A stretch of DNA of 7,196 nt from Acidobacteriaceae bacterium (GTDB lineage Bacteria; Acidobacteriota; Terriglobia; Bryobacterales; Bryobacteraceae): positions 1-7,196 of the forward strand of contig JAFARV010000741.1 in the NCBI GenBank assembly GCA_019245255.1. The letters run 5' to 3'. Shown in pieces: positions 1 through 6,426 of this stretch. The position numbers were made by a program, and so were the translations under genes. How positions within the stretch are numbered: the stretch's first letter is position 1; every line of letters begins with the position of its first letter. The notes below the pieces were generated by a model that was not told the DNA's origin, made no database searches, and was given only the letters and a program-made list of their open reading frames with translations.

Positions 1-1755
1 CGTTTTTTCCCGAACCAGGACACGCTGCCAAAGGGAGGGTTTGGGAATCTCATCGCCCTGCCCCTGCAATGGACCCCCCGCCAGAACGGGAACAGCGTGT
101 TCATCGATTCGGATTTTCGGCCGTATACGGATCAATGGAAGTTTCTCTCGGGCGTGGAGAAGGTGGCGCCCGATCGCGTTGAAACGCTTGTGCGCGAGGC
201 CCTGCGTACCGGCAGCGTAATGGGGGTGAGGATCAGCCTCGCGGATGAGGACGACGAAATCGAGCCGTGGAATCTGCCGCCGTCCAGCCGGAGAACGATG
301 AAAGCAGTCGAGGGGCCGTTTCCCGAATGCGTCGGCATTGTGCGGTCGAATCTTATCTACGTTGAAAAGAAGGACGTGCCCCCTGCGCTGCTGAATCGCC
401 TCATGCGCTTGGCAGCGTTCCAGAATCCTGAGTTCTACAAGGCGCAGGCGATGCGGCTTTCCACGTTCGGCAAGCCTCGAATCATCTCCTGCGGTCAGGA
501 TTTTGCTCACCATGTCGCCTTGCCCCGGGGTTGCCTGGCGGAGGTCATGGCGTTACTTGCGGATTACAAGATCGAAGTTGACGTGCGGGATGAACGCTGC
601 GCCGGAACGACGATTGAGGCGAGCTTCCATGGCCAGCTGCGTTCGTATCAGGAGAACGCTGTGACTGCGATCGGCGATCACGACGATGGAATACTATGCG
701 CGCCGACAGCCTTCGGCAAGACGGCGGTCGCCGCCTGGCTGATCGCGACCCGAAAGGTGAACACGCTTGTTTTGGTGCATCGGCAACAATTACTCGACCA
801 GTGGCATGAGCGGTTAGCCATGTTTCTCGGCCTGGCGCCAGACTCCATCGGGCAGATCGGCGGCGGCAAATCGCATCGAACCGGCGCCATCGACGTCGCC
901 GTGATTCAAAGTCTCCACCGAAAAGATGAAGTGAAGGATTTCGTCGCCGAATATGGGCAGGTGATCGTGGATGAATGCCACCACATCTCGGCGTTCACGT
1001 TCGAGCAGGTGATGAAGCAGGTGAAGGCAAGATACGTTGTCGGACTGACGGCCACTCCGACGCGAAAGGATGGCCATCACCCGATCATCTGCATGCAGTG
1101 CGGTCCCATCCGGTTCAACATGAGCGCACGGACGATGACGGAAACAACGCCTTTCGAACACAAGGTGATCCCGCGGTATACGGATTTCCGTATACCCGCC
1201 GAGACGACCGATGCGACAATTCAGGACGTCTACGCCGCGCTCGTGAACGATGCGGCGCGGAATGCCTTGATCGCCTCCGATCTCACGAGTGCTCTGGAAG
1301 CGGGGCGGTCGCCGCTGTTGCTTACGGGGCGCAAAGAGCATCTTGATTTCTTCGCAGCTGCGGCGCGAGGATTCGCCGGCCATATTTTCGTGCTCAAGGG
1401 CGGCATGGGAAAGAAACAGCGCCGGGCAACAGCAGAGGCGCTGGCCGCCGTTCCTGAAACCGAGCGCCGCGTGATCATCGCCACGGGCAGTTACATCGGC
1501 GAGGGTTTCGATGATGCGCGTCTCGATACGCTGTTTCTCGCGATGCCGATTTCCTGGAAAGGCACGCTTCAGCAATATGTGGGACGACTGCATCGCCTTC
1601 ATGATGGCAAGCGCGTTGTGCAGGTATACGATTACGTGGACCCGAATGTGCCAATGCTGGCCAGGATGTATGAACGGCGGCTAAAAGGCTACGACATGAT
1701 CGGGTACGCCATCGAACAGCGCTGTGTGGGGGTCGCTGTCTATGACCACGAATGA
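1..1755 (+). CDS. TOTE-type primase-helicase (AEP C-terminal part plus SF2 helicase), 5' partial
   Basis: The frame is open from base 1, so the gene begins left of the window; the GTG at 97 lies inside the conserved GNSVFID stretch and is not a start. 584 residues are visible, numbered here from base 1. Residues 1-80 (FFPNQDTLPKGGFGNLIALP, then VFID and YTDQW) match, from memory, the second half of the archaeo-eukaryotic primase domain of TOTE conflict systems; the first catalytic DxD motif would lie outside. A linker with a conserved FQNPEFYKAQAMRL block follows. The SF2 helicase core starts near 213: LRSYQ Q-like motif, Walker A APTAFGKT (234-241), DECHH (324-328), LTATP (349-353), GEGFDD (500-505) and QQYVGRLHR (524-532). 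All ATPase motifs look intact. The family is predicted to act on nucleic acid in defence or in mobile elements. The gene ends convergently with the next. The helicase call is near certain; the TOTE assignment is strong but from memory. Confidence 0.9.
   Translation, partial: RFFPNQDTLPKGGFGNLIALPLQWTPRQNGNSVFIDSDFRPYTDQWKFLSGVEKVAPDRVETLVREALRTGSVMGVRISLADEDDEIEPWNLPPSSRRTMKAVEGPFPECVGIVRSNLIYVEKKDVPPALLNRLMRLAAFQNPEFYKAQAMRLSTFGKPRIISCGQDFAHHVALPRGCLAEVMALLADYKIEVDVRDERCAGTTIEASFHGQLRSYQENAVTAIGDHDDGILCAPTAFGKTAVAAWLIATRKVNTLVLVHRQQLLDQWHERLAMFLGLAPDSIGQIGGGKSHRTGAIDVAVIQSLHRKDEVKDFVAEYGQVIVDECHHISAFTFEQVMKQVKARYVVGLTATPTRKDGHHPIICMQCGPIRFNMSARTMTETTPFEHKVIPRYTDFRIPAETTDATIQDVYAALVNDAARNALIASDLTSALEAGRSPLLLTGRKEHLDFFAAAARGFAGHIFVLKGGMGKKQRRATAEALAAVPETERRVIIATGSYIGEGFDDARLDTLFLAMPISWKGTLQQYVGRLHRLHDGKRVVQVYDYVDPNVPMLARMYERRLKGYDMIGYAIEQRCVGVAVYDHE
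1175..1196. repeat. 22-bp near-perfect palindrome inside the helicase gene
   Basis: Arms GGTATACGGA and TCCGTATACC (10 bp each, fully complementary) are separated by TT. The sequence encodes RYTDFRIP between the two helicase lobes, so it may be coincidental. A related 10-bp palindrome, CCGTATACGG, lies at 121-130 in the same gene, and GGTATACG recurs near 1623. No function is claimed. Confidence 0.6.
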
Positions 1756-2340
1756 TCAAGTACTGATTACGTCAGTCAGAACATCCGTATCAACAAAATC
1801 TTGTCGGCCCGAAAGTCGCTCTGGCCGTACTCGGATCGAATGTCTTGCCGATGGTGCAGTTGCATGCCGACGCAATAGCGGCGTTGATACGTCATTTACC
1901 AGCGGCGCGTTATTCGCCCCGGCCAGTACTGAGCATGGAATGCATCAGCGGAATGACCGGGTTAGTTTTTCGGGCGTTCGGGAGAGCGAACGCATCCGCA
2001 CCCCCTGCTGCTCCGGGTTTGATCGGCCTGGATCGGATCGCGGAGAACGGAGGAACCGATAAATTCCGATCGAGACCGAAGCGGGAAAGCGCAGCGGAGG
2101 AACGCTTCGTAGACGGGAGTCTATCGGCGGAACCCAGGGATTACTTTAGTCTTGGGCGCGTGTATGTTGCGGCTGCCTGGAATTTGTGCGCCGATCACTT
2201 CACCAGCGGAGGTGCAGCTTCCGCTTCGGTTCCCGATACCCGGCTAGTGCAAGCGTTCGATGCCGCGTCCGCCAGGTTCCCCGCGGCCCGCGACGACTGT
2301 TGCTTGGCTCCATTGTGGATTTTGAGGCACGATCAAGCCG
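1756..2340. other. Intergenic region between convergent genes, no supported gene
   Basis: This 585-base stretch separates the ends of two convergent genes. A plus-strand frame runs from about 1767 to 2369 with its first ATG at 1845. It has no ribosome binding site, runs into the tail of the dehydrogenase gene and resembles no protein I know. The minus strand has only short frames. I saw no convincing hairpin followed by a T run for either gene. The region may be a degraded remnant, since its GC content is like that of the neighbouring genes, but I recognise nothing in it. Confidence 0.5.
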
Positions 2341-3669
2341 TTACAGGCGTACTATTTTGTTCAGCGTAATGCCTCGGAGCGCGTTGCGGGTATCCACTAT
2401 CAAAGATGCGTTTTCGACCAGCGCCGCGTAATCAAACGCCGAATGATCGGTCACGATCACGGCGCACTGCGCCTCCCGGACGCGCACCGGATCGACGGCG
2501 CGAATCAAATCTTCCTCGATTTTTAGCTCCGGCACATGCGGATCCGAATACGCAACGATGCCCCCGTGCCGCTTCAGCAGATGCATGATGTCGAGCGCCG
2601 GCGATTCCCGGACATCCTCGATATCCCGCTTGTAGGAAACGCCGAAAATGTGGATTTTCGAGCCTTTTACCGGCTTTCCGACTTCGTTCAACGCGTTCTG
2701 GATTTTCTCCACGACGAAATGCGGCATCTGGCCGTTGATGTAGCCCGCGAGCTCGATGAACCGCGCTTCGATGCCGGCCTGCTTGGTCTTCCAGGAAAGG
2801 TAGAACGGATCGATCGGGATGCAGTGGCCGCCGAGACCCGGCCCCGGGTAGAACGGCATGAAGCCGAACGGCTTGGTGGCCGCGGCTTCGATCACTTCCC
2901 AGACATTGATGCCCATGCCGTCACACATGATCGCGATCTCGTTCACGAGGCCGATGTTGATCATGCGGAACGTGTTCTCGAGCAGCTTCACCATTTCGGC
3001 CACCTGTGTCGAGCTGACCGGAACCACGCGCTCGAGCGCCTGCGAATAAAACAGCCGGCCGAGTTCGGTGCACGCGGCCGTCGCGCCGCCGACCACCTTG
3101 GGAATATTCTTCGTCTGATATCTCGGATTGCCCGGATCGACGCGCTCGGGCGAGAAGCATAAAAAGAAATCTTCGCCGCATTTCAGGCCGGATTTCTCGA
3201 GCATCGGCAAAACAAGCTCATCGGTCGTGCCCGGATAAGTCGTCGATTCCAGAATGATGAGCATTCCCGGGTGCAGATATTTCGCGATTTCCTCGCACGC
3301 CGAGACGATATAACTCATGTCCGGGTCCTTGGTCTTGCGGAGCGGCGTGGGGACGCAGATGTTGACCGTATCGAGCGTTGCGATCGCCGAAAAATCGGTG
3401 GTCGCTCGCAGCCTTCGTCTTCCGACGAGCGCCCCTACCGATTCGGCCGGAACGTCGCCGATGTAGGATTCCCCGGCATTGAGCTGGGCGGTTTTGGCCT
3501 CGCTCAGGTCGATACCGGTGACGTCGAAGCCGGCTTCGGCGAACTCGACGGCGAGCGGGAGACCGACATAGCCCAAGCCCACAACACCGACGCGGGCGCG
3601 TTTCGAAGCGATCTTGTTCGCAAGGACCTCCGAGGCGGTCTGAACCGGCAAAAGAAGCGAAGAATTCAT
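2341..3669 (-). CDS. wbpA: UDP-N-acetyl-D-glucosamine 6-dehydrogenase (WbpA-type nucleotide sugar dehydrogenase)
   Basis: The 442-residue cytoplasmic enzyme is predicted to oxidise the C6 hydroxyl of UDP-GlcNAc to the carboxylate in two NAD+-dependent steps, supplying UDP-GlcNAcA for surface polysaccharide. Domains in order: an N-terminal Rossmann fold with GVVGLGYVGLPLA near residue 30; conserved ESTTYPGTT and FSPERVDPGNP; a central helical domain with KLLENTFR; the catalytic GGHCIPIDPFYL motif with Cys283; and a C-terminal UDP-binding domain with SYKRDIEDVRESPA and YSDPHVP. The length and the PFGFMPFYPGPGLGGHC stretch fit Pseudomonas WbpA better than UDP-glucose dehydrogenase, as I recall them. 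The substrate is inferred; a UDP-ManNAc or other UDP-HexNAc substrate is possible. The ATG gives about 28 residues before the Rossmann fold, normal for the family, but no Shine-Dalgarno sequence precedes it. No other sugar-nucleotide gene is adjacent. Confidence 0.93.
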   Translation of the reverse strand: MNSSLLLPVQTASEVLANKIASKRARVGVVGLGYVGLPLAVEFAEAGFDVTGIDLSEAKTAQLNAGESYIGDVPAESVGALVGRRRLRATTDFSAIATLDTVNICVPTPLRKTKDPDMSYIVSACEEIAKYLHPGMLIILESTTYPGTTDELVLPMLEKSGLKCGEDFFLCFSPERVDPGNPRYQTKNIPKVVGGATAACTELGRLFYSQALERVVPVSSTQVAEMVKLLENTFRMINIGLVNEIAIMCDGMGINVWEVIEAAATKPFGFMPFYPGPGLGGHCIPIDPFYLSWKTKQAGIEARFIELAGYINGQMPHFVVEKIQNALNEVGKPVKGSKIHIFGVSYKRDIEDVRESPALDIMHLLKRHGGIVAYSDPHVPELKIEEDLIRAVDPVRVREAQCAVIVTDHSAFDYAALVENASLIVDTRNALRGITLNKIVRL

Positions 3670-3675
3670 AGTGAA

Positions 3676-3990
3676 TTAGTTGTTGGCGCGATCGAAGCCT
3701 TCGGGGCAGGGACAGTAGAATCGCCCACCCGGTTCCGGGCTTCGGATTTCCACTCGCGGCGGCAAGAGTCGATTCCTATCCTTGAGGCTCGCCTCCGCAT
3801 CGAGTTGCCCCGGCGCTACTGGATCCGCGGCAAGAGACTTGGATGGACGGTTCGTGAAGGGAAATGCAACCTGAAGAGAACATGCACACAAGTTTGGCGG
3901 CATTGACCAGTTCTTCGATGACATGATGAGAACGCGGGACGACGGAGCTGAGAATCGCGTATGGGCGAGCGCAATCCTGATGCCGGACAA
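3676..3990 (-). CDS. Doubtful small open frame just upstream of the dehydrogenase
   Basis: This 104-codon frame starts at TTG (3988-3990), preceded by AGAGGAGG only three bases away, and ends at TAA six bases before the dehydrogenase ATG. That spacing would suit translational coupling to a gene with no ribosome site of its own. The product (start SGIRIALAHTRF, end GRFYCPCPEGF) matches no family I know and has no signal peptide or membrane helix. A second minus-strand frame overlaps its first half, and codon use is not distinctive. It may be non-coding leader sequence or a remnant. I list it because of the ribosome site and the tight spacing, not because of the protein sequence. Confidence 0.22.
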   Translation of the reverse strand: MSGIRIALAHTRFSAPSSRVLIMSSKNWSMPPNLCACSLQVAFPFTNRPSKSLAADPVAPGQLDAEASLKDRNRLLPPRVEIRSPEPGGRFYCPCPEGFDRANN

Positions 3991-3993
3991 CGT

Positions 3994-3999
3994 CCTCCT
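3994..3999 (-). promoter_or_regulatory. AGGAGG Shine-Dalgarno-like site on the minus strand
   Basis: A perfect AGGAGG, extended to AGAGAGGAGG, reads on the minus strand three bases before a TTG at 3988-3990. The spacing is shorter than the usual five to nine bases, so it may be chance. The dehydrogenase gene and the TonB-type gene both lack a comparable site. Confidence 0.3.
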
Positions 4000-4010
4000 C
4001 TCTTAGCGTA

Positions 4011-4050
4011 TATAGACGTCAAGATAAACGTATAGACACCAAGATAAACG
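4011..4050. repeat. Two tandem 20-bp direct repeats, possible operator
   Basis: Unit 1 is TATAGACGTCAAGATAAACG (4011-4030) and unit 2 is TATAGACACCAAGATAAACG (4031-4050). They match at 18 of 20 positions and abut exactly. The 20-bp period is close to two helical turns, as expected if a regulator bound adjacent sites on one face of the DNA. They lie in AT-rich sequence between two minus-strand genes, upstream of the AGGAGG and of the dehydrogenase. On the minus strand they contain TTGACG and TATATA-like elements, but I could not fit a -35/-10 pair with normal spacing. The repeats are seen directly; the regulatory role is inference. Confidence 0.75.
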
Positions 4051-4187
4051 CCACAAAAAAAGAACTGCTCAAGCCTGTACTTTCATGTCGCGCACCCAAT
4101 CTCAACGCGTCGCCGAGCGTCTCCTGGTATTTCAAATACTATGTGGGAGAACACTGGCCGATTCTTTTGATGCTTGCGTTGTCAAAT
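4051..4187. other. Intergenic stretch downstream of the TonB-type gene
   Basis: The stretch holds a short poly-A run (CCACAAAAAAAGAAC, near 4050-4065) that reads as a T run on the minus strand, followed by unremarkable sequence. I could not find a clear GC-rich hairpin before the T run that would make a convincing terminator. No gene is supported here. Confidence 0.4.
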
Positions 4188-5900
4188 TCATTTGTGACGG
4201 GAATAGCGGAAAGTAATCGTCATTTTGCTCTGGACGGGCTCGCCACCGAGCTTGGCGGGACGGAACATCCACCGGCGCGCTGCATCAAGAGCCGAGGGGC
4301 CAAACACTGACGCATACGGCCCCGCTTCACTGGTCAGGGCCGCGTGTGTGACAGCCCCAGTGGAGCTGATCGTCAGTTCTATCTGAACTTCGATCAGGCG
4401 GTCGAAGACATACTCGGGAAGTGCGCTGCTTCCTGGCCACACCGGTTGTGGCGAACGGATCGGAATGGCAGGTTGCAATTTGCGAACGCGCTCCTCCGCA
4501 ATCGGTGGTGCGGCTTGTGAACCAGTTGGTTCCGGTTGCGAAAGACCGGCTGAACGCTGCGGAATAGTGACGGGCGGCAATAGTACGGAACTGTCTGGAA
4601 GTGCCGTTGAACTCAGACCTTGTGCTGCAAGCGAGGAGACAGATTCCAATGAATCCGGTGGTTCGAGGATTGTGACCAAGGGTTCAGATCGCGTCGAGAA
4701 AGCAGGCTTGACCCCAAAGCGACCGCCGGGCTTCACAAGCGGTCCCACCACGTCGATACCGCTCGTGGATGGCTGCATACGACGAGTCTCCTGCACTGGA
4801 GACACAGATTCCTGGACAACGGATGAGCTATTCCCCGCTACTAATTCCGGCTGCTGCTTAACCGTATGCTGCTCGGCAGCTTGTGGGGAGACCGACGCAC
4901 CTGGGGGTTCTGGTCGGATGACTGTCGCGCCAACAATGCGAATAGATTCAGATGCAATGTCGGCTGCGTCTCCAATGACATCCATCTGTACGCTGACCTC
5001 ATCGGTTGATGGTCTATAGAGGACGCTTCCTGTTTGTAGTTCGCGGGCACTTAGATCCAAAACACGTGTGTGCCCACCCTCGGTGAGCGCCAAAGTGGCC
5101 GCTCTCGCCGACGCCAGCGGGAACGCATACCTGTTCCAACTGATCATTAAGGCGTTACCTTCGTAAGCCGCCTTGAGGCCAAAGGATTGTGGGCTCGCAG
5201 TCGATAGCCCGCGCAAGCGATTCGCGGTCACCGTTGCCGGACTTTTCTCGGCCGATACGTTTGGTGCCCGCGCTCGAACCACGAACACCAGCACAGCCGA
5301 ACTCAACACCGTTGCTGCAATCGCCAGAATACGGCCACTTGCGATATTTGGAACATTGTGTGAATTGGAAATAAAGCCGCGCGGGCCGAACCTCGCCGGC
5401 ATTACCGGAATGCGCCCAAGCTCGAACGGAAAAGCAGACTCGATTTGTTCCGGCGCCAGGATGAAACAGGTGGCCGCAATACCACCTGCTTCAGAAGGCT
5501 GGCAGAGGAGAAATACGCTCGGCCGTCGGCCAAAGAGCTTTTCGCTCATGTGCCGGTCCCCGTCGTCTAACCCCTGCTCGGGGCGCGTGTTGCTTCGAAA
5601 CCAGCCGACGAGTTCTGAGTGGAGGCCAGAATCGTAAAATGGAGATGGCGCTGACTGAGACTGAACCGGAATTGGGCAAACGCGGTTGATTGTTACGGCC
5701 CATGTGGTTCCATTAAAGGCTATCGCGCCTTCCAGAACACCTCCGACTTCGGCTCCCTTGGCAGTCGCAATAAATCCCTTCCCAACGTCGAGCTTTATTG
5801 TATGTAACGCATCGGAACTGAACCGCAACTTCAGACTCAGAGAGCCACTCTGAAGATTGAATTCAGCAGTTTGAACAACGTTCTGCTGCGGAGTTTCCAT
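4188..5900 (-). CDS. TonB C-terminal protein with an inactive JAMM-like N-terminal domain
   Basis: This protein has 570 residues. Residues 45-165 look like a JAB/MPN (JAMM) fold: EVGGVLEG (conserved Glu51), then ELVGWFRSNTRPEQGLDDGD (95-115), then a VFLLCQP strand. A metalloprotease would have HxHP where this has R102-S103-N104, so the zinc ligands are missing and the domain is probably a binding module. There is no signal peptide. One hydrophobic helix (190-208) likely spans the inner membrane. Residues 225-325 form a probable beta-sandwich (MISWNR, ALTEGGHTRVLDL, GSVLYRPSTDEV). A Pro/Ser-rich linker runs to about 480, and a TonB C-terminal domain fills 485-568 (GAVTHAALTSEAG, SALDAARRWMFRPA). 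The C-terminal part is predicted periplasmic and may contact outer-membrane receptors or the cell wall. No ExbB, ExbD or receptor gene is adjacent, so energy transduction is unproven. The ATG lacks a clear ribosome site. The architecture is familiar to me from acidobacteria. Confidence 0.8.
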   Translation of the reverse strand: METPQQNVVQTAEFNLQSGSLSLKLRFSSDALHTIKLDVGKGFIATAKGAEVGGVLEGAIAFNGTTWAVTINRVCPIPVQSQSAPSPFYDSGLHSELVGWFRSNTRPEQGLDDGDRHMSEKLFGRRPSVFLLCQPSEAGGIAATCFILAPEQIESAFPFELGRIPVMPARFGPRGFISNSHNVPNIASGRILAIAATVLSSAVLVFVVRARAPNVSAEKSPATVTANRLRGLSTASPQSFGLKAAYEGNALMISWNRYAFPLASARAATLALTEGGHTRVLDLSARELQTGSVLYRPSTDEVSVQMDVIGDAADIASESIRIVGATVIRPEPPGASVSPQAAEQHTVKQQPELVAGNSSSVVQESVSPVQETRRMQPSTSGIDVVGPLVKPGGRFGVKPAFSTRSEPLVTILEPPDSLESVSSLAAQGLSSTALPDSSVLLPPVTIPQRSAGLSQPEPTGSQAAPPIAEERVRKLQPAIPIRSPQPVWPGSSALPEYVFDRLIEVQIELTISSTGAVTHAALTSEAGPYASVFGPSALDAARRWMFRPAKLGGEPVQSKMTITFRYSRHK

Positions 5901-6037
5901 GGAGCATTAGACACGCTACAAAAGTTCGGAGCCAGAGACAACTGCTAATTCGCCGAATAAACGCAGCTTTGGGTGGTATTTAACCATATGCTTTGGCGCT
6001 TCATGGATTCTGAATGTCGGCTAAGAGGAGGTCCGTG

Positions 6038-6053
6038 TGAACCGTTCGGTTCA
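6038..6053. repeat. 16-bp palindrome TGAACCG-TT-CGGTTCA
   Basis: Two fully complementary 7-bp arms flank TT, downstream of the remnant's conserved part. This could be a chance hairpin, an end of the decayed element or part of a structured RNA. No T run follows on either strand, so it is not a typical terminator. Confidence 0.4.
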
Positions 6054-6298
6054 GGCGGCCGCCGGTTGCTGCTCCGGCGTCAACCTCGCGGTGAGCGAAG
6101 CTTTTGCGGACGACGTCGGTGGCGTACTCGTACTGATCCACGCTCAGTCATAGCCGCTGGCGAAGTCCCGCCAGATCGGACAACACCTTCGCGCCAGCTC
6201 ATCGCACCGGGCATGGATTCGTTTGGCCTCCCATTCATTGGCAATCTCGCTGGCCCGCCAGCCAGTCGTGGACTCGCGGCCGTTCAGGCAGATTTGTA

Positions 6299-6321
6299 GC
6301 CAACAGGGCAGCCATGTTGGC
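6299..6321. repeat. Hairpin with 7-bp arms GCCAACA / TGTTGGC
   Basis: Perfect 7-bp arms enclose a 9-base loop (GGGCAGCCA). The hairpin lies within the remnant reading frame, where it encodes the WLPCWL segment, so coding constraint or chance can explain it. Confidence 0.35.
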
Positions 6322-6360
6322 ACGCGCACGTGACAAAACAGCCCAGTTCCTTGAGAAACG

Positions 6361-6392
6361 CCGGTCGCGGGTTCGATTCCCGGCTGCCGTCA
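6361..6392 (+). other. tRNA T-arm-like sequence, possible tRNA 3'-end remnant or attachment site
   Basis: GGTCGCGGGTTCGATTCCCG has the tRNA variable-loop/T-arm signature: GGTC, then a stem closing on the invariant TTCGATT loop. Stem pairs 6368-6371 with 6379-6382 are perfect; the outermost pair is a G-G mismatch. CTGCCGT and CA follow where an acceptor strand and discriminator would be. No matching 5' acceptor strand (ACGGCAG), D-arm or anticodon arm is present upstream, so this is not a working tRNA. Tyrosine integrases commonly target tRNA 3' ends and leave such fragments, and the neighbouring remnant fits that idea. Chance resemblance remains possible. Confidence 0.35.
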
Positions 6393-6426
6393 GGCGTACT
6401 GCTGTTGATGTGGGCCGGAATCGGCC

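Larger units (their letters stand above)
6001..6350 (-). pseudogene. Frameshifted remnant of a widespread uncharacterised mobile-associated protein family
   Basis: Read on the minus strand, one frame gives HVRVPTWLPCWLQICLNGRE, then a divergent stretch, then RRCCPIWRDFASGYD and a TGA at 6144-6146. Restoring one base there (TG-AGC to TGG-AGC) continues the reading as SVDQYEYATDVVRKSF, which runs to a stop at 6001-6003. The pattern WLPF..Q..LNGREWLA, a gap, then Y.W..DQ.EYATDVVF belongs, as I remember it, to a common family of about 400-500 residues found in many copies in acidobacteria and proteobacteria, of unknown function and often near mobile elements. Only a central piece survives here. 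The expected WLARQ after NGRE is altered, and the reading becomes unlike the family beyond VVRKSF. The match is by motif memory; a profile search would settle it. The upstream boundary is uncertain and may enter the tRNA-like sequence. Confidence 0.5.

Noticed and set aside
97..99. GTG as start of the helicase gene
   Set aside because: The frame is open upstream to base 1 and encodes conserved primase-type residues, so this valine is internal.
814..1602. Long minus-strand open frame of 262 codons inside the helicase gene
   Set aside because: It lies wholly antisense to a gene with clear helicase motifs and has no recognisable domains; it is a by-product of high GC content.
1845..2369. Plus-strand frame of 174 codons after the helicase
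   Set aside because: It has no ribosome site, resembles no known protein and overlaps the end of the convergent dehydrogenase gene.
2536..3162. Plus-strand 208-codon frame opposite the dehydrogenase
   Set aside because: It is antisense to a confidently identified enzyme; its Asp/Arg/His-rich composition is typical of a shadow frame.
3271..3906. Plus-strand 211-codon frame across the dehydrogenase start
   Set aside because: It is mostly antisense to the dehydrogenase coding region, with no domain or ribosome site.
4465..5019. Plus-strand 184-codon frame within the TonB-type gene
   Set aside because: It is antisense to the Pro/Ser-rich linker, which gives a low-complexity Ser/Thr/Gly shadow frame.
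5901..5950. Sigma-70 promoter for the TonB-type gene (TTGTCT, 17 bases, TAGCGT on the minus strand)
   Set aside because: The -10 matches the consensus at only three of six positions, so the call is too weak to list.
5973..6299. Plus-strand 108-codon frame over the decayed region
   Set aside because: The opposite strand carries conserved protein blocks, and the plus-strand product is Arg/Gly-rich without recognisable features. A link to a group II intron tail was considered but could not be supported.
6290..6392. Complete tRNA gene ending at the T-arm-like sequence
   Set aside because: No acceptor strand complement, D-arm or pairing anticodon stem is present upstream at the required distances.
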